Source: Dryocola sp. LX212 (GTDB taxonomy: Bacteria; Pseudomonadota; Gammaproteobacteria; Enterobacterales; Enterobacteriaceae). Taken from it: 64,000 bases of DNA. Below are positions 11,945 through 25,275 of the stretch, one piece after another (position 1 is the first letter of the stretch; every line of letters starts with the position of its first letter). The notes under the pieces are model-generated. The model was not told the origin of the DNA. It did not search any database and saw only the letters and a program-made list of their open reading frames with translations. Location of the stretch: contig CP167917.1 in the NCBI GenBank assembly GCA_041504365.1, positions 4,340,001 through 4,404,000 of the forward strand. Reading direction: 5' to 3'. A program made the position numbers and the translations under genes.

Positions 11945-13072
11945 ATGGCGACCTTCACCGACCGCTGGCGGGAGCTGGACTGGGATGACATTACTCTGCG
12001 TATCAACGGTAAAACGGCGGCGGACGTGGAGCGGGCGCTGGGTGCGGACAGGATAACTCGGGACGATCTTATGGCCCTGCTCTCCCCAGCGGCCAGCCCG
12101 TATCTCGAACCGCTTGCTCAGCAGGCGCAAAGACTTACCCGCCAGCGCTTTGGCAATACGGTGAGCTTTTACGTCCCGCTGTATTTGTCAAACCTGTGCG
12201 CTAACGACTGCACCTACTGCGGGTTTTCGATGAGCAACAGGATCAGGCGAAAAACGCTGGACGCGACCGAGATTGAAAGAGAGTGTGCCGCCATCCGTAA
12301 GCTGGGGTTTGAGCATTTGCTGCTGGTGACGGGGGAACAAGAGACGAAAGTGGGAATGGACTATTTTCGTCGACATATTCCGGCTATTCGCAGCCGCTTC
12401 AGCTCGCTGCAAATGGAAGTACAGCCGCTGGATGAGCATGAGTACGCGGAGCTGAAAACGCTCGGTCTGGATGGGGTGATGGTCTATCAGGAAACCTATC
12501 ATCAGGCAGTTTATGCTCAGCATCATCTGCGCGGGAACAAGCAGGATTTTTTCTGGCGACTGGAAACGCCGGATCGTCTTGGCCGGGCCGGGATAGACAA
12601 AATCGGTCTTGGGGCGCTGACGGGGCTGTCTGACAGCTGGCGAACCGACTGTTTTATGGTGGCGGAGCATCTCTTATGGCTTCAACAGTATTACTGGCAG
12701 AGCCGCTATTCCGTCTCGTTCCCGAGGTTGCGGCCCTGCGAGGGTGGCGTTGAACCGGCTTCGGTGATGAACGAAAGCCAGCTGGTACAGGTGATTTGCG
12801 CTTTCCGACTGCTGGCCCCCGATGTAGAGCTGTCGCTGTCCACGCGGGAGTCCCCGTGGTTCCGGGACCATATGATCCCGCTGGCGATTAATAACGTCAG
12901 CGCGTTTTCTAAAACCCAGCCCGGAGGTTATGCAGACAATCACCCTGAACTGGAGCAGTTCGCCCCGCACGATGGAAGAACCCCACAGGAAGTCGCCGCG
13001 GCGTTAACCCGTTCAGGTTTGCAACCCGTATGGAAGGACTGGGACAAGTATCTGGGAAGAGCCTCGCAGTAA
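11945..13072 (+). CDS. thiH: 2-iminoacetate synthase (tyrosine lyase)
   Basis: Radical SAM enzyme that cleaves tyrosine to p-cresol and dehydroglycine, the glycine imine used by ThiG. 375 residues; the motif [10 protein letters not shown] (CxxxCxxC) near 83-92 binds the cluster, and the C-terminal biotin/thiamin synthesis-associated domain follows. ATG 11945 is preferred over the overlapping GTG 11942. It is the last gene of the thi operon. The strictly aerobic alternative ThiO is not used here. Confidence 0.98.
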   Translation: MATFTDRWRELDWDDITLRINGKTAADVERALGADRITRDDLMALLSPAASPYLEPLAQQAQRLTRQRFGNTVSFYVPLYLSNLCANDCTYCGFSMSNRIRRKTLDATEIERECAAIRKLGFEHLLLVTGEQETKVGMDYFRRHIPAIRSRFSSLQMEVQPLDEHEYAELKTLGLDGVMVYQETYHQAVYAQHHLRGNKQDFFWRLETPDRLGRAGIDKIGLGALTGLSDSWRTDCFMVAEHLLWLQQYYWQSRYSVSFPRLRPCEGGVEPASVMNESQLVQVICAFRLLAPDVELSLSTRESPWFRDHMIPLAINNVSAFSKTQPGGYADNHPELEQFAPHDGRTPQEVAAALTRSGLQPVWKDWDKYLGRASQ

Positions 13073-13396
13073 AAGTGCAACGTTGCAGATGAGATAAAAA
13101 AGTTCCAGAGCGGCGCCGAAGCACGGGAAACCCCGCGTTGCCGCTCTGCTTTCCTTAAAATATGGTCTCCCCGTCGGACGCTATGCCCGACCGGGGCGGC
13201 AATACCCCCTTCTCCTTGCCGCCCCGCCTTCCCGCTTCAAAGGCAGCAGCGTCATGAAGGTGAAACGAAAATGTAACCGGTTTCAGTCTTTCGTCGATTC
13301 TTTTGTGATACCTGACACACAATCATGTTAAAGCGGTTGTTGGCGAGGCTTCCACGGATAATTATCTGTCTATCCAACGGACATTGAGAGCAGATT
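13073..13396. other. 324-base gap between thiH and the PTS genes, rich in inverted repeats
   Basis: No ORF is supported. Three hairpins are visible: AGAGCGGC (13107-13114) with GCCGCTCT (13140-13147), likely ending the thi operon; CCCCGTCGG (13169-13177) with CCGACCGGGG (13187-13196, one bulge); and a perfect 10 bp stem GGGGCGGCAA (13193-13202) with TTGCCGCCCC (13216-13225). The last two share 13193-13196 and exclude each other. Near the gene, GGATA (13354-13358) and TATCC (13369-13373) form a short inverted repeat that could be an operator. GAGAGCAG before 13397 is the ribosome binding site. No promoter is claimed. Confidence 0.6.
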
Positions 13397-13702
13397 ATGA
13401 AGAATATCGTTTTGTGTTGTGCTGCAGGTATGTCTACCAGCATTCTGGTCCAGCGAATGAAAGACGCAGCGGCGAAGAAGGGTATCGAAGTCAACATCAA
13501 GGCTGTGCCTGTCGCAGAATTCAAAGACAATATTGATACCGCAGATATTGTGCTTCTCGGTCCACAGGTTAAATACGAGCACGCCAAACTGCAGGCCATT
13601 GCTGAACCGATGGGTAAAACGGTTGCCGTCATCGACATGATGGACTACGGCATGATGAAAGGCGACGTGGTGCTGGATAAAGCTTTGAAGATGATGGAGT
13701 GA
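13397..13702 (+). CDS. PTS system lactose/cellobiose-type enzyme IIB
   Basis: A 101-residue phosphocarrier of the lactose/diacetylchitobiose PTS family. The active-site loop CCAAGMSTS near the N-terminus contains the phosphorylated cysteine (Cys8 by alignment with the FCSAGMST loop of ChbB), and VLLGPQVKYE is the second family motif. The next gene, 7 bases on, encodes the matching IIA. No IIC membrane permease is found nearby, so the pair either works with a IIC encoded elsewhere or serves in regulation. E. coli K-12 has a different gene (yjaZ/htrC) in the thiH-rpoC interval. The sugar cannot be told from sequence. Confidence 0.9.
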   Translation: MKNIVLCCAAGMSTSILVQRMKDAAAKKGIEVNIKAVPVAEFKDNIDTADIVLLGPQVKYEHAKLQAIAEPMGKTVAVIDMMDYGMMKGDVVLDKALKMME

Positions 13703-13709
13703 TAAAGAC

Positions 13710-14027
13710 GTGGAAGATTTAGAATCGATTATTATGGAGCTGCTGGTCCATGCCGGTAGCGCGCGTAGCCAGGCGCTGACCGCTTTACAACAGGCTCGCA
13801 AAGGCGATTTCGAAGCCGCCGAGCAGGCAATGGAAGAATCACGAGAGTATGTAAAACACGCCCATAAAATCCAGACCCAGCTAATCGGTATGGATGAAGG
13901 CACCGGTAAACTGCCCGTTAACCTGATCACCGTGCATTCCCAGGACCACCTGATGAACGCCATGGTAATCCAGGACTTAGCCGGAGACATGATCGAACTT
14001 TATCGTCGTATCCCGCTGGTTAAATAA
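13710..14027 (+). CDS. PTS system lactose/cellobiose-type enzyme IIA
   Basis: A 105-residue helical phosphocarrier of the lactose/cellobiose IIA family, which forms trimers. His76 in the VHSQDHLMNA motif is the expected phosphorylated histidine and Asp79 the metal ligand. The start is GTG at 13710 with GGAG about 10 bases upstream. It follows the IIB gene by 7 bases, so the two form an operon ending at the shared terminator before rpoC. HPr would phosphorylate it and it would pass phosphate to the IIB; no IIC lies in the window. Confidence 0.9.
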   Translation: MEDLESIIMELLVHAGSARSQALTALQQARKGDFEAAEQAMEESREYVKHAHKIQTQLIGMDEGTGKLPVNLITVHSQDHLMNAMVIQDLAGDMIELYRRIPLVK

Positions 14028-14051
14028 TTCAGCTTCCTGAATTTCAGACAT

Positions 14052-14086
14052 AAAAAAACCGCTCTTTCGAGCGGTTTTTGTTTTTT
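14052..14086. terminator. Bidirectional terminator between PTS IIA and rpoC
   Basis: AACCGCTC, loop TTTC, GAGCGGTT (14057-14076) has A residues on the left and T runs on the right, so it can stop both the plus-strand PTS transcript and the minus-strand rpoBC transcript. Confidence 0.9.
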
Positions 14087-14100
14087 AGCGTCGCTGACGA

Positions 14101-17100
14101 TTACTCGTCGTTGCCACCGAGGTTACCTGCATTCAGCAGTTCTGCAAGGCTTGCAGAAGCATCTTCAGCAGTCACCTGAGGTACAACAGGCACTTCGCCC
14201 GCAGCACGACGGCGCATACGATCCTGGTGGTACGCATAGCCTGTACCTGCCGGGATCAAACGACCCACGATAACGTTCTCTTTCAGGCCGCGCAGTTCGT
14301 CACGTTTACCCGCAACGGCTGCTTCGGTAAGCACACGAGTGGTCTCCTGGAACGATGCCGCGGAGATGAAGGACTCGGTTGCCAGAGAGGCTTTGGTGAT
14401 ACCCAGCAGGTCACGTGCGAAGGACACGTTGATTTTGCCGTTCGCTTCCAGTTCGCGGTTAGCGATCTTGACGCGAGAGTATTCAGCCTGCTCACCTTCC
14501 AGGAAGTCGGAGCTGCCTGCGTTAACGATGGTTGCTTTACGCAGCATCTGACGCACGATGACTTCGATGTGTTTATCGTTAATCTTAACGCCCTGCAGAC
14601 GGTAAACGTCCTGCACTTCGTTAGTGATGTAACGCGTCACAGCATAGACGCCACGCAGACGCAGAATGTCATGCGGAGATTCTGGACCATCGGAGACCAC
14701 GTCACCGCGCTCTACGCGTTCACCTTCGAACACGTTCAGCTGGCGCCACTTCGGAATCATCTCTTCGTAAGCATCGCTGCCGTCTAACGGAGAGATAACC
14801 AGACGGCGTTTGCCCTTGGTTTCTTTACCGAACGAGATGATCCCGCTGATTTCAGCAAGGATAGCAGGCTCTTTCGGACGACGTGCTTCGAACAGGTCAG
14901 CAACGCGTGGCAGACCACCGGTGATGTCCTTGGTACCGCTGGATTCCTGAGGAATACGCGCCAGGGCGTCACCAGAGTGAATCTGAGTGCCATCTTCCAG
15001 CTGAACAATCGCTTTACCCGGCAGGAAGTACTGAGCTGGCATATCTGTACCAGGGATCAGAACGTCGTTGCCCTGAGCATCAACAATTTTCAGTGCCGGA
15101 CGCAGATCTTTACCACCCGCGGTACGTTCTGCAGAATCCAGAACAACCAGAGATGACAGACCTGTCAGTTCGTCGGTCTGACGTGTAATGGTCTGGCCGT
15201 CGATCATGTCAGTAAAGCGGATGAAACCACTTACTTCAGAAACGACTGGCATGGTGTGTGGATCCCAGTTTGCTACGGTTTCGCCCGCTGCAATCTGCTC
15301 GCCATCACCTTTCGCCATTACCGCACCGTAAGGAACTTTATAGCTCTCTTTGGTACGACCGAATTCGTCAATCAGCTTCAGTTCGGTGTTACGTGAAGTC
15401 ACTACCAGTTTACCGGTAGAGTTCACAACGGACTTAGCGTTGCTGAGCTTGATGCTACCCTTGTTCTTAACCTGAATGCTGGATTCAGCCGCAGAACGAG
15501 ATGCCGCACCGCCGATGTGGAACGTACGCATCGTCAGCTGTGTACCAGGTTCACCGATGGACTGTGCCGCGATAACCCCGATAGCTTCACCTTTGTTGAT
15601 GATGTGACCACGTGCCAGGTCGCGACCATAGCAGTGTGCACAAACGCCAAAGTCAGTTTCGCAACCTACTACGGAACGTACTTTTACGCTGTCAACAGAG
15701 TTAGCTTCTAACAGGTCACACCATTGCTCGTTGAGCAGGGTGTTACGCGTTACCAGGATGTCTGCGGTGCCAGGCTTGAGCACGTCTTCAGCCGTTACAC
15801 GACCCAGAACGCGATCGCGCAGCGGTTCTTTAACGTCGCCACCTTCGATAACCGGAGTCATCAGGATGCCTTCGTGAGTACCACAGTCATCTTCGGTCAC
15901 AACCAGATCCTGCGCGACGTCAACCAGACGACGAGTCAGATAACCGGAGTTTGCCGTTTTCAGTGCGGTATCCGCCAGACCTTTACGAGCACCGTGCGTG
16001 GAGATGAAGTACTGGAGTACGTTCAGACCTTCACGGAAGTTCGCGGTGATTGGCGTCTCGATGATGGAACCATCTGGTTTCGCCATCAGACCACGCATAC
16101 CTGCCAGCTGACGAATCTGTGCTGCAGAACCACGCGCACCGGAGTCGGCCATCATGTAGATGCTGTTGAAGGAAACCTGCTGCTCTTCTACGCCGTCACG
16201 GTTAATAACGGTTTCAGTTTGCAGGTTGTCCATCATCGCTTTGGATACACGATCGTTCGCCGCAGCCCAGATATCGATAACTTTGTTGTAACGCTCGCCC
16301 GCGGTAACCAGACCAGACTGGAACTGTTCCTGAATCTCAGCAACTTCTGCTTCGGCTTCAGAAATGATCTCAGTTTTCTTCTCTGGGATGACCATGTCAT
16401 CAATACCAACAGATGCACCTGAACGCGCTGCGTAAGCAAAGCCGGTATACATTGTCTGGTCAGCGAAGATAACGGTCGGCTTCAGACCCAGGATGCGGTA
16501 ACAGGTGTTCAGCATCTTGGAGATCGCTTTCTTGCCCAGCGCCTGGTTGACGATGGAGAAAGGCAGACCTTTCGGTACAATCATCCACAGAATCGCACGA
16601 CCAACGGTGGTGTCGATAATGCTGGTTTTCGCAACGAACTCGCCGCTTGCATCTTTTTCATACTCGGTGATACGCACTTTTACACGCGCATGCAGAGAGG
16701 CCAGGCCAGCGCGGTAAATACGCTCAGCTTCTTTAGGGCCAGTCAGCACCATGCCTTCGCCTTTGGCGTTAACACAGTCACGGGTCATGTAGTAGAGACC
16801 CAATACAACGTCCTGAGAAGGAACGATGATTGGCTCGCCGTTCGCAGGTGACAGGATGTTGTTGGTAGACATCATCAGCGCACGCGCTTCCAGCTGAGCT
16901 TCAAGCGTCAGCGGAACGTGTACTGCCATCTGGTCACCATCGAAGTCGGCGTTATAGGCCGCACAGACCAGCGGGTGCAGCTGAATAGCTTTACCTTCGA
17001 TCAGTACTGGCTCAAATGCCTGGATACCCAAACGGTGCAGGGTTGGTGCACGGTTCAGCAGTACCGGGTGTTCGCGGATAACTTCGTCCAGGATATCCCA

Positions 17101-18324
17101 GACTACCGCTTCTTCGCGCTCAACCATTTTCTTCGCAGCTTTAATGGTGGTAGCAAGACCACGCAGTTCCAGCTTGCCGTAGATGAACGGTTTGAACAGC
17201 TCCAGGGCCATTTTCTTCGGCAGACCGCACTGATGCAGACGCAGGTATGGACCTACGGTGATAACAGAACGACCGGAGTAGTCAACACGTTTACCCAGCA
17301 GGTTCTGACGGAAACGACCCTGCTTACCTTTGATCATATCGGCCAAAGATTTCAGAGGACGTTTGTTAGAACCGGTGATCGCACGACCGCGACGGCCGTT
17401 ATCCAGCAGCGCATCTACCGCTTCCTGCAGCATACGTTTTTCGTTACGTACGATGATGTCAGGCGCAGCCAGATCCAGCAGGCGTTTTAGACGGTTGTTA
17501 CGGTTAATGACGCGACGATACAGATCGTTCAGGTCAGAAGTTGCGAAACGACCACCATCCAGCGGTACCAGCGGGCGCAGGTCTGGCGGCAGAACCGGCA
17601 GAACCGTCAGGATCATCCACTCTGGCTTGTTGCCAGACTGAACGAACGCTTCCAGCAGCTTGATACGCTTGGTCAGCTTTTTACGCTTGGTTTCGGAGTT
17701 GGTTTCGTTCAGCTCTTCGCGCAGTGTTTCGCACTCTTGCTCCAGATCCATACTCTTCAGCAGGGCCTGAATAGCCTCCGCACCCATCTTCGCGTCGAAT
17801 TCGTCACCGAACTCTTCCAGCGCATCCAGGTACTGCTCTTCAGTCAGGATCTGACGACGCTCGAGGTTGGTCATCCCGCCTTCGATCACAACATAAGATT
17901 CGAAGTACAGTACGCGCTCGATATCACGCAGCGGCATATCTAACAGCAGGCCGATACGAGATGGCAGAGATTTCAGGAACCAAATGTGCGCAGTTGGGGA
18001 AGCCAGTTCGATGTGGCCCATACGCTCACGGCGTACTTTAGTCTGGGTCACTTCAACGCCGCACTTCTCACAAATCACGCCACGGTGTTTCAGGCGCTTG
18101 TACTTACCACACAGGCACTCATAGTCTTTTACTGGCCCGAAAATACGGGCACAGAACAGACCGTCACGTTCTGGTTTGAACGTACGGTAGTTAATGGTTT
18201 CCGGCTTTTTAACTTCGCCGAACGACCATGAACGGATCATGTCTGGCGATGCCAGAGCAATTTTGATCGCATCAAACTCTTCGGTCTTAGTTTGCGCTTT
18301 CAGAAACTTAAGTAAGTCTTTCAC
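14101..18324 (-). CDS. rpoC: RNA polymerase beta' subunit
   Basis: Largest catalytic subunit of core RNA polymerase; 1407 residues, full length. The N-terminal zinc site (CLCG at 70-73 and CEKC near 85-88), the catalytic NADFDGDQM triad of aspartates near 458-466, and the second zinc site ([13 protein letters not shown]) are intact. The trigger-loop and bridge-helix region ([29 protein letters not shown]) is conserved. It follows rpoB by 85 bases and ends at the shared terminator. Confidence 0.99.
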   Translation of the reverse strand: MKDLLKFLKAQTKTEEFDAIKIALASPDMIRSWSFGEVKKPETINYRTFKPERDGLFCARIFGPVKDYECLCGKYKRLKHRGVICEKCGVEVTQTKVRRERMGHIELASPTAHIWFLKSLPSRIGLLLDMPLRDIERVLYFESYVVIEGGMTNLERRQILTEEQYLDALEEFGDEFDAKMGAEAIQALLKSMDLEQECETLREELNETNSETKRKKLTKRIKLLEAFVQSGNKPEWMILTVLPVLPPDLRPLVPLDGGRFATSDLNDLYRRVINRNNRLKRLLDLAAPDIIVRNEKRMLQEAVDALLDNGRRGRAITGSNKRPLKSLADMIKGKQGRFRQNLLGKRVDYSGRSVITVGPYLRLHQCGLPKKMALELFKPFIYGKLELRGLATTIKAAKKMVEREEAVVWDILDEVIREHPVLLNRAPTLHRLGIQAFEPVLIEGKAIQLHPLVCAAYNADFDGDQMAVHVPLTLEAQLEARALMMSTNNILSPANGEPIIVPSQDVVLGLYYMTRDCVNAKGEGMVLTGPKEAERIYRAGLASLHARVKVRITEYEKDASGEFVAKTSIIDTTVGRAILWMIVPKGLPFSIVNQALGKKAISKMLNTCYRILGLKPTVIFADQTMYTGFAYAARSGASVGIDDMVIPEKKTEIISEAEAEVAEIQEQFQSGLVTAGERYNKVIDIWAAANDRVSKAMMDNLQTETVINRDGVEEQQVSFNSIYMMADSGARGSAAQIRQLAGMRGLMAKPDGSIIETPITANFREGLNVLQYFISTHGARKGLADTALKTANSGYLTRRLVDVAQDLVVTEDDCGTHEGILMTPVIEGGDVKEPLRDRVLGRVTAEDVLKPGTADILVTRNTLLNEQWCDLLEANSVDSVKVRSVVGCETDFGVCAHCYGRDLARGHIINKGEAIGVIAAQSIGEPGTQLTMRTFHIGGAASRSAAESSIQVKNKGSIKLSNAKSVVNSTGKLVVTSRNTELKLIDEFGRTKESYKVPYGAVMAKGDGEQIAAGETVANWDPHTMPVVSEVSGFIRFTDMIDGQTITRQTDELTGLSSLVVLDSAERTAGGKDLRPALKIVDAQGNDVLIPGTDMPAQYFLPGKAIVQLEDGTQIHSGDALARIPQESSGTKDITGGLPRVADLFEARRPKEPAILAEISGIISFGKETKGKRRLVISPLDGSDAYEEMIPKWRQLNVFEGERVERGDVVSDGPESPHDILRLRGVYAVTRYITNEVQDVYRLQGVKINDKHIEVIVRQMLRKATIVNAGSSDFLEGEQAEYSRVKIANRELEANGKINVSFARDLLGITKASLATESFISAASFQETTRVLTEAAVAGKRDELRGLKENVIVGRLIPAGTGYAYHQDRMRRRAAGEVPVVPQVTAEDASASLAELLNAGNLGGNDE

Positions 18325-18409
18325 GGATTAGCTCCCGTCGGAGTGAGACTTCTCAGAGACGTCCGGTGTGACCCGGACATCCTGTAACCAGTACAGCAGA
18401 TGCGAGTAA

Positions 18410-21400
18410 TTACTCGTCTTCCAGCTCGATGTTGATACCCAGCGAACGGATCTCTTTCAACAGTACGTTGAAGGATTCCGGCATGCCTGGTTCCATCTGA
18501 TGATTACCGTCTACGATGTTCTTATACATCTTAGTACGGCCGTTCACGTCATCAGACTTAACAGTCAGCATTTCCTGCAGGGTATATGCAGCACCGTATG
18601 CTTCCAGTGCCCACACTTCCATCTCACCGAAGCGCTGACCACCGAACTGAGCCTTACCACCCAGCGGCTGCTGAGTAACCAGGCTGTAAGAACCGGTAGA
18701 ACGCGCGTGCATTTTGTCATCAACCAGGTGGTTCAGTTTCAGCATGTACATGTAACCTACGGTTACCTGACGCTCAAACTGCTCACCTGTACGGCCGTCG
18801 AACAGGGTAATCTGACCAGAAGATGGCAGACCGCCAAGTTGCAGCAGCTCTTTGATTTCTGACTCTTTAGCACCGTCGAAGACCGGGGTCGCGATCGGCA
18901 TGCCTTTTTTCAGGTTTTCAGCCAGGCGCAGAACTTCATCGTCGGTGAAGGTATTCAGATCAACCTTCTGACGAACGTCTGTACCCAGGTCATACGCTTT
19001 CTGGATGAATTCGCGCAGCTTGGCAACTTCTTCCTGCTTCTTAAGCATGGCGTTGATTTTCTCGCCGATGCCCTTCGCAGCCATGCCCAGGTGGGTCTCC
19101 AGAATCTGACCGATGTTCATACGAGATGGTACGCCCAGCGGGTTCAGTACGATGTCAACCGGCGTGCCGTGTTCATCGTAAGGCATATCTTCGATCGGGT
19201 TGATCTTGGAGATAACACCTTTGTTCCCGTGACGACCTGCCATCTTGTCACCAGGCTGAATCTGACGTTTAACGGCCAGATACACTTTCACGATTTTCAG
19301 CACGCCAGGTGCCAGGTCATCGCCCTGAGTGATTTTGCGGCGCTTAGCTTCAAGTTTCTTCTCAAACTCGTGCTTCAGCTCGTCGTACTGCTCCGCCAGC
19401 TGTTCCAGCTGGTTTTGCTTCTCTTCGTCAGTCAGACCCAGTTCCAGCCAGCGATCACGTGGCAGCTTGTCGAGCTTCTCAGCTTCAACGCCGCCAGCAA
19501 CCAGTACCGCATGGATACGGGCAAACAAGCCAGCTTCAAAGATCTGCAGTTCTTCAGTCAGGTCTTTCTTCGCCTGCTTCAGCTGCATCTCTTCGATTTC
19601 CAGCGCGCGCTTGTCTTTTTCCACGCCATCGCGGGTAAAGACCTGCACATCGATTACGGTACCGGAAACGCCGTTTGGTACGCGCAGAGAAGAGTCTTTA
19701 ACGTCAGACGCTTTCTCACCGAAGATGGCACGCAGCAGCTTCTCTTCTGGGGTCAGTTGGGTTTCACCTTTCGGCGTTACCTTACCAACCAGAATGTCGC
19801 CACCGGTCACTTCAGCACCGATATAAACGATACCGGATTCATCCAGCTTGGAGAGCGCTGCTTCACCCACGTTAGGGATATCGGCGGTGATCTCTTCTGG
19901 CCCCAGCTTGGTGTCACGAGACACACATGCCAGTTCCTGGATGTGAATAGTAGTGAAACGATCTTCCTGAACAACACGCTCTGAGACGAGGATGGAGTCT
20001 TCGAAGTTGTAACCGTTCCACGGCATGAACGCTACGCGCATGTTCTGGCCAAGCGCCAGTTCACCGAGGTCAGTAGACGGACCGTCTGCCAACACGTCGC
20101 CGCGTTCAATGGGTTCGCCCAGAGACACACACGGCATCTGGTTGATGCAGGTGTTCTGGTTAGAACGGGTGTACTTAGTCAGGTTGTAGATGTCGATACC
20201 CGCTTCGCCGGCATGCATCTCGTCTTCGTTAACTTTGATAACGATACGGGAAGCATCTACGTACTGAACGGTACCGCCACGTTTGGCTACGGCGGTAACA
20301 CCGGAGTCAACGGCTACAGCACGTTCCATACCGGTACCAACCAGCGGCTTATCAGCACGCAGAGTAGGAACCGCCTGACGTTGCATGTTTGCACCCATCA
20401 ATGCACGGTTGGCGTCATCGTGTTCCAGGAACGGGATCAGGGATGCACCGACGGAAACCACCTGCTGGGTGGAAACGTCCATGTAGTCAACCTGGTCGTT
20501 GCTGAACAAGCTTGATTCGCCTTTGCTACGGCAGGTAACCAGGTCGTCTACGAAACGGCCTTCTTCGTCCAGGTTGGTGTTCGCCTGAGCGATAACATAG
20601 TTACCTTCTTCGATAGCAGACAGATAATGAATTTCGTCTGTTACCACGCCATCAACTACGCGACGATACGGGGTTTCTAAGAAGCCGTATTCGTTGGTCT
20701 GTGCATAAACAGACAGGGAGTTGATCAGACCGATGTTCGGGCCTTCTGGCGTTTCGATTGGACATACACGACCGTAGTGGGTTGGGTGTACGTCACGTAC
20801 TTCGAAGCCTGCACGCTCACGGGTCAAACCGCCCGGGCCGAGTGCAGAGATACGACGCTTGTGCGTGATCTCAGACAGCGGGTTGTTCTGGTCCATAAAC
20901 TGAGACAGCTGGCTGGAACCGAAGAACTCTTTCACTGCCGCAGAGATTGGCTTGGCGTTGATCATATCCTGAGGCATCAGGGTATCCAGATCGCCCAGGG
21001 ACAGACGCTCTTTCACCGCACGCTCAACACGCACCAGGCCAACGCGGAATTGGTTTTCCGCCATTTCGCCTACGGAACGGATACGACGGTTGCCGAGGTG
21101 GTCGATATCATCGACTTCGCCCTGGCCGTTACGGATACCGATAAGCTTACGCATCACTTCGATGATGTCGTCTTTGCTCAGGATGCCTGAACCTTCGATT
21201 TCATCACGCAGCAGAGAACGGTTGAACTTCATACGACCAACTGCGGACAGATCGTAGCGGTCTTCGGAGAAGAACAGGTTCTCGAACAGGCTTTCAGCCG
21301 CTTCGCGAGTTGGTGGCTCACCCGGACGCATCATGCGGTAGATCTCAACCAGCGCGCTTAAGCGATCGTTGGTTGGGTCGACGCGTACGGTCTCAGAGAT

Positions 21401-22438
21401 GTACGGGCCGTGATCCAGGTCGTTGGTGAACAGCGTTTCGATACGCTTGTGACCAGACTGGCTCAGCTTGGCCAGCAGATCCAATGACAGCTCCATGTTC
21501 GCCGCGCAAATCAGCTCGCCGGTAGAAGTATCAACGTAGTCTTTAGCCGCGACTTTGCCAGCAATGTACTCAACCGGAACTTCGATAAGCTTGATATCGT
21601 CTTTTTCCAGCTGACGAATATGGCGCGCGGTGATGCGGCGGCCTTTTTCGACATAGATCTTGCCGTCAGCTTCGATATCAAATGATGCGGTCTCGCCACG
21701 CAGGCGCTCCGGAATCAGTTCCATCTGCAGCTTGTTGTCGCGGATTTCGAAATTAACTTTCTCAAAGAACAGGTCAAGGATCTGCTCAGTGGTAAAGTTC
21801 AGCGCGCGCAGAATGATGGTCGCAGGCAGTTTGCGGCGACGGTCAATACGCACGAACAGGTTGTCTTTCGGGTCGAATTCGAAATCCAGCCAGGAACCAC
21901 GGTAAGGGATGATACGTGCGTTATACAGCACCTTCCCTGAAGAGTGGGTTTTACCCTTGTCACTATCAAAGAATACGCCCGGGCTACGGTGCAGCTGAGA
22001 AACGATGACGCGCTCAGTACCGTTGATAACGAACGTACCGTTGTCAGTCATGAGTGGAATTTCACCCATGTAGACTTCTTGTTCTTTGATGTCTTTTACG
22101 GTGCCTTCTGGCGCTTCACGCTCGTAGATCACCAGACGCAGTTTTACACGCAGCGGAGCAGAATACGTCACGCCACGGATCTGACACTCTTTGACATCGA
22201 AAACTGGTTCGCCAAGACGATAGCTGACGTACTGCAGTTCCGAATTGCCGCTGTAGCTCTGGATTGGGAACACGGAACGGAAAGCTGCTTCCAGACCGTA
22301 CTGCCCTTCAGGATCTTGCTCGATAAACTTCTGGAACGAGTCAAGCTGGATAGAAAGGAGATAAGGAATGTCCAGAACTTGTGGACGCTTTCCAAAATCC
22401 TTACGAATACGTTTTTTCTCGGTATAGGAGTAAACCAT
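18410..22438 (-). CDS. rpoB: RNA polymerase beta subunit
   Basis: Second-largest core RNA polymerase subunit; 1342 residues when started at ATG 22438 ([19 protein letters not shown]), the E. coli length; the longer reading frame adds 11 upstream residues that are leader. The rifampicin pocket ([16 protein letters not shown], then [13 protein letters not shown]) has the wild-type residues at the positions usually changed in resistant mutants. The conserved [14 protein letters not shown] near 1065 and the C-terminal [20 protein letters not shown] are present. It lies downstream of an rplL-rpoB attenuator. Confidence 0.99.
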   Translation of the reverse strand: MVYSYTEKKRIRKDFGKRPQVLDIPYLLSIQLDSFQKFIEQDPEGQYGLEAAFRSVFPIQSYSGNSELQYVSYRLGEPVFDVKECQIRGVTYSAPLRVKLRLVIYEREAPEGTVKDIKEQEVYMGEIPLMTDNGTFVINGTERVIVSQLHRSPGVFFDSDKGKTHSSGKVLYNARIIPYRGSWLDFEFDPKDNLFVRIDRRRKLPATIILRALNFTTEQILDLFFEKVNFEIRDNKLQMELIPERLRGETASFDIEADGKIYVEKGRRITARHIRQLEKDDIKLIEVPVEYIAGKVAAKDYVDTSTGELICAANMELSLDLLAKLSQSGHKRIETLFTNDLDHGPYISETVRVDPTNDRLSALVEIYRMMRPGEPPTREAAESLFENLFFSEDRYDLSAVGRMKFNRSLLRDEIEGSGILSKDDIIEVMRKLIGIRNGQGEVDDIDHLGNRRIRSVGEMAENQFRVGLVRVERAVKERLSLGDLDTLMPQDMINAKPISAAVKEFFGSSQLSQFMDQNNPLSEITHKRRISALGPGGLTRERAGFEVRDVHPTHYGRVCPIETPEGPNIGLINSLSVYAQTNEYGFLETPYRRVVDGVVTDEIHYLSAIEEGNYVIAQANTNLDEEGRFVDDLVTCRSKGESSLFSNDQVDYMDVSTQQVVSVGASLIPFLEHDDANRALMGANMQRQAVPTLRADKPLVGTGMERAVAVDSGVTAVAKRGGTVQYVDASRIVIKVNEDEMHAGEAGIDIYNLTKYTRSNQNTCINQMPCVSLGEPIERGDVLADGPSTDLGELALGQNMRVAFMPWNGYNFEDSILVSERVVQEDRFTTIHIQELACVSRDTKLGPEEITADIPNVGEAALSKLDESGIVYIGAEVTGGDILVGKVTPKGETQLTPEEKLLRAIFGEKASDVKDSSLRVPNGVSGTVIDVQVFTRDGVEKDKRALEIEEMQLKQAKKDLTEELQIFEAGLFARIHAVLVAGGVEAEKLDKLPRDRWLELGLTDEEKQNQLEQLAEQYDELKHEFEKKLEAKRRKITQGDDLAPGVLKIVKVYLAVKRQIQPGDKMAGRHGNKGVISKINPIEDMPYDEHGTPVDIVLNPLGVPSRMNIGQILETHLGMAAKGIGEKINAMLKKQEEVAKLREFIQKAYDLGTDVRQKVDLNTFTDDEVLRLAENLKKGMPIATPVFDGAKESEIKELLQLGGLPSSGQITLFDGRTGEQFERQVTVGYMYMLKLNHLVDDKMHARSTGSYSLVTQQPLGGKAQFGGQRFGEMEVWALEAYGAAYTLQEMLTVKSDDVNGRTKMYKNIVDGNHQMEPGMPESFNVLLKEIRSLGINIELEDE

Positions 22439-22762
22439 AGGGTTCCTCAGCTCGCTGACAAGTCGACCCATCTGCCCGACGGAGGGACAGTTTGTGCAAC
22501 ACTATTTTGTGGACCGGAAAGTGGAACACATTCCGCAATACCTGTTTCTATCACTCTTAAACCATTTCGCTACGCTTTACTCCGGAACTCCCGGCGTAGA
22601 AAGTCGCAGTATATTAAGTCGTCGATAGAGACAAGCATTGAAAGGTAACCAGCAGCCAAACAGTGTGAAACGCGACTGGTACCCTACAGCGCAAAAAGGC
22701 TGGTGACTAAAAAGTCACCAGCCATCAGCCTAATTGCTTAGGCTGCAACCGGAAAGGTTGGC
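22439..22762. other. rplL-rpoB intergenic region with attenuator
   Basis: 324 bases without a gene. It contains the attenuator hairpin at 22693-22723 and further structured sequence downstream of it that leads to the rpoB ribosome binding site. In E. coli this spacer is processed by RNase III; the sequence here has pairing potential that could do the same, but I did not fold it. No other feature seen. Confidence 0.7.
22691..22723 (-). terminator. rplL-rpoB attenuator
   Basis: On the minus strand GGCTGGTGACT, loop TTTT, AGTCACCAGCC, then TTTTTGC: an 11 bp perfect stem with a T run. It lies 40 bases after rplL and would let only part of the transcripts continue into rpoBC, matching the known excess of L7/L12 over polymerase. 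Confidence 0.92.
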
Positions 22763-23143
<381 letters not shown>

Positions 23144-23191
23144 TCAGAATTAGTTTATACGTAAGCAAATGCGTTAGAAAAGAAAGTGCAA

Positions 23192-23689
23192 TTAAGCAGC
23201 TTCTTTCTGATCGCGTACAGCAGCCAGAGTGCGAACCAGTTTGCCTGCAGAGGCTTCTTTCATGGTTGCCATCAGGCGTGCGATTGCTTCTTCGTAAGTT
23301 GGCAGAGTTGCCAGGCGATCGATCTGGGCCGCCGGGATCAGCTCACCTTCAAAGGCTGCAGCTTTAACTTCGAATTTTGCATTCGCTTTCGCGAAATCTT
23401 TGAACAGACGAGCAGCAGCGCCCGGGTGTTCCATAGAGTATGCAATCAAAGTTGGACCAACAAACGTGTCTTTCAGGCATTCAAACTGAGTACCTTCAAC
23501 GACGCGGCGCAGCAGGGTGTTACGAACAACACGCATGTAAACGCCAGCTTCACGACCTGCTTTACGCAGTTCAGTCATTTTATCTACGGTAACGCCACGG
23601 GAATCCGCAACAACCGCAGACAGCGCGCCTTTGGCTACTTCGCTGACTTCAGCAACAATCGCTTGTTTGTCTTGAAGATTTAAAGCCAT
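23192..23689 (-). CDS. rplJ: 50S ribosomal protein L10
   Basis: Stalk base protein that carries the L7/L12 dimers; 165 residues. It also represses its own operon by binding the mRNA leader, which is recognised at 23740-23882. Conserved start [15 protein letters not shown] and the C-terminal helix that binds L7/L12. The preceding ribosome binding site is AGGAG. Confidence 0.98.
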   Translation of the reverse strand: MALNLQDKQAIVAEVSEVAKGALSAVVADSRGVTVDKMTELRKAGREAGVYMRVVRNTLLRRVVEGTQFECLKDTFVGPTLIAYSMEHPGAAARLFKDFAKANAKFEVKAAAFEGELIPAAQIDRLATLPTYEEAIARLMATMKEASAGKLVRTLAAVRDQKEAA

Positions 23690-23739
23690 TAGCTTTGCTC
23701 CTGGATATTAGCCGGGGTAACCCCCGGAACTCACTTCAC

Positions 23740-23882
23740 TCATCACCAAAACGATAATGAGCGTCGACATACGGTGAGCAGAAACAAGCCAAAGACTATC
23801 CAAAAATATTCTTCAGGTTCTGTCACCGTCTACGCAGGAAATTAAGCCTCTTGCGAGACGCCTGCGGTCTTGGACGGAGGCC
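23740..23882 (-). promoter_or_regulatory. L10 leader (autoregulatory mRNA element of rplJL-rpoBC)
   Basis: The rplJ leader on the minus strand contains CCTCCGTCCAAGACCG, a paired CTGCGTAGACGGTGAC and the downstream GGCTTGTTTCTGCTCACCG, all close to the E. coli L10 leader. L10-L7/L12 binding here blocks rplJ translation. The rplJ promoter should lie just upstream, between 23883 and 23984, but I do not place it. Confidence 0.85.
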
Positions 23883-23984
23883 TGGATAAGGCCAGGCTCC
23901 AACCGAAAATTCTGTGTGCCCTGCAAGCAAGGCAACGGGCGTAAGATTTTAGACTAATCTCACACCCGCGTAAAGCAGCGATTT

Positions 23985-25121
<1,137 letters not shown>

Positions 25122-25198
25122 CTAAATTTCCTCTAGTGGGTTATAACGCCTCGATGAGGCTCCCCGTGAATAAATCGTTCTATGTGTACAGGACACAT

Positions 25199-25238
25199 AA
25201 AAACAAAAGGCGCGAAATTGTAAGCCAATCTCGCGCCC
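25199..25238 (-). terminator. nusG terminator / rplK leader hairpin
   Basis: On the minus strand GGCGCGA, G, ATTG, loop, CAAT, T, TCGCGCC followed by TTTTGTTTTT. It stands 38 bases after nusG and ahead of rplK, so it separates secE-nusG from rplKA. The remaining leader to 25122 should hold the L1 operator (a GGGGAGCC...GAGGC hairpin at about 25143-25168), an inference. Confidence 0.85.
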
Positions 25239-25275
25239 TGTGCAACGATTAATCGCTGCTTTTACAACCTGGTTA

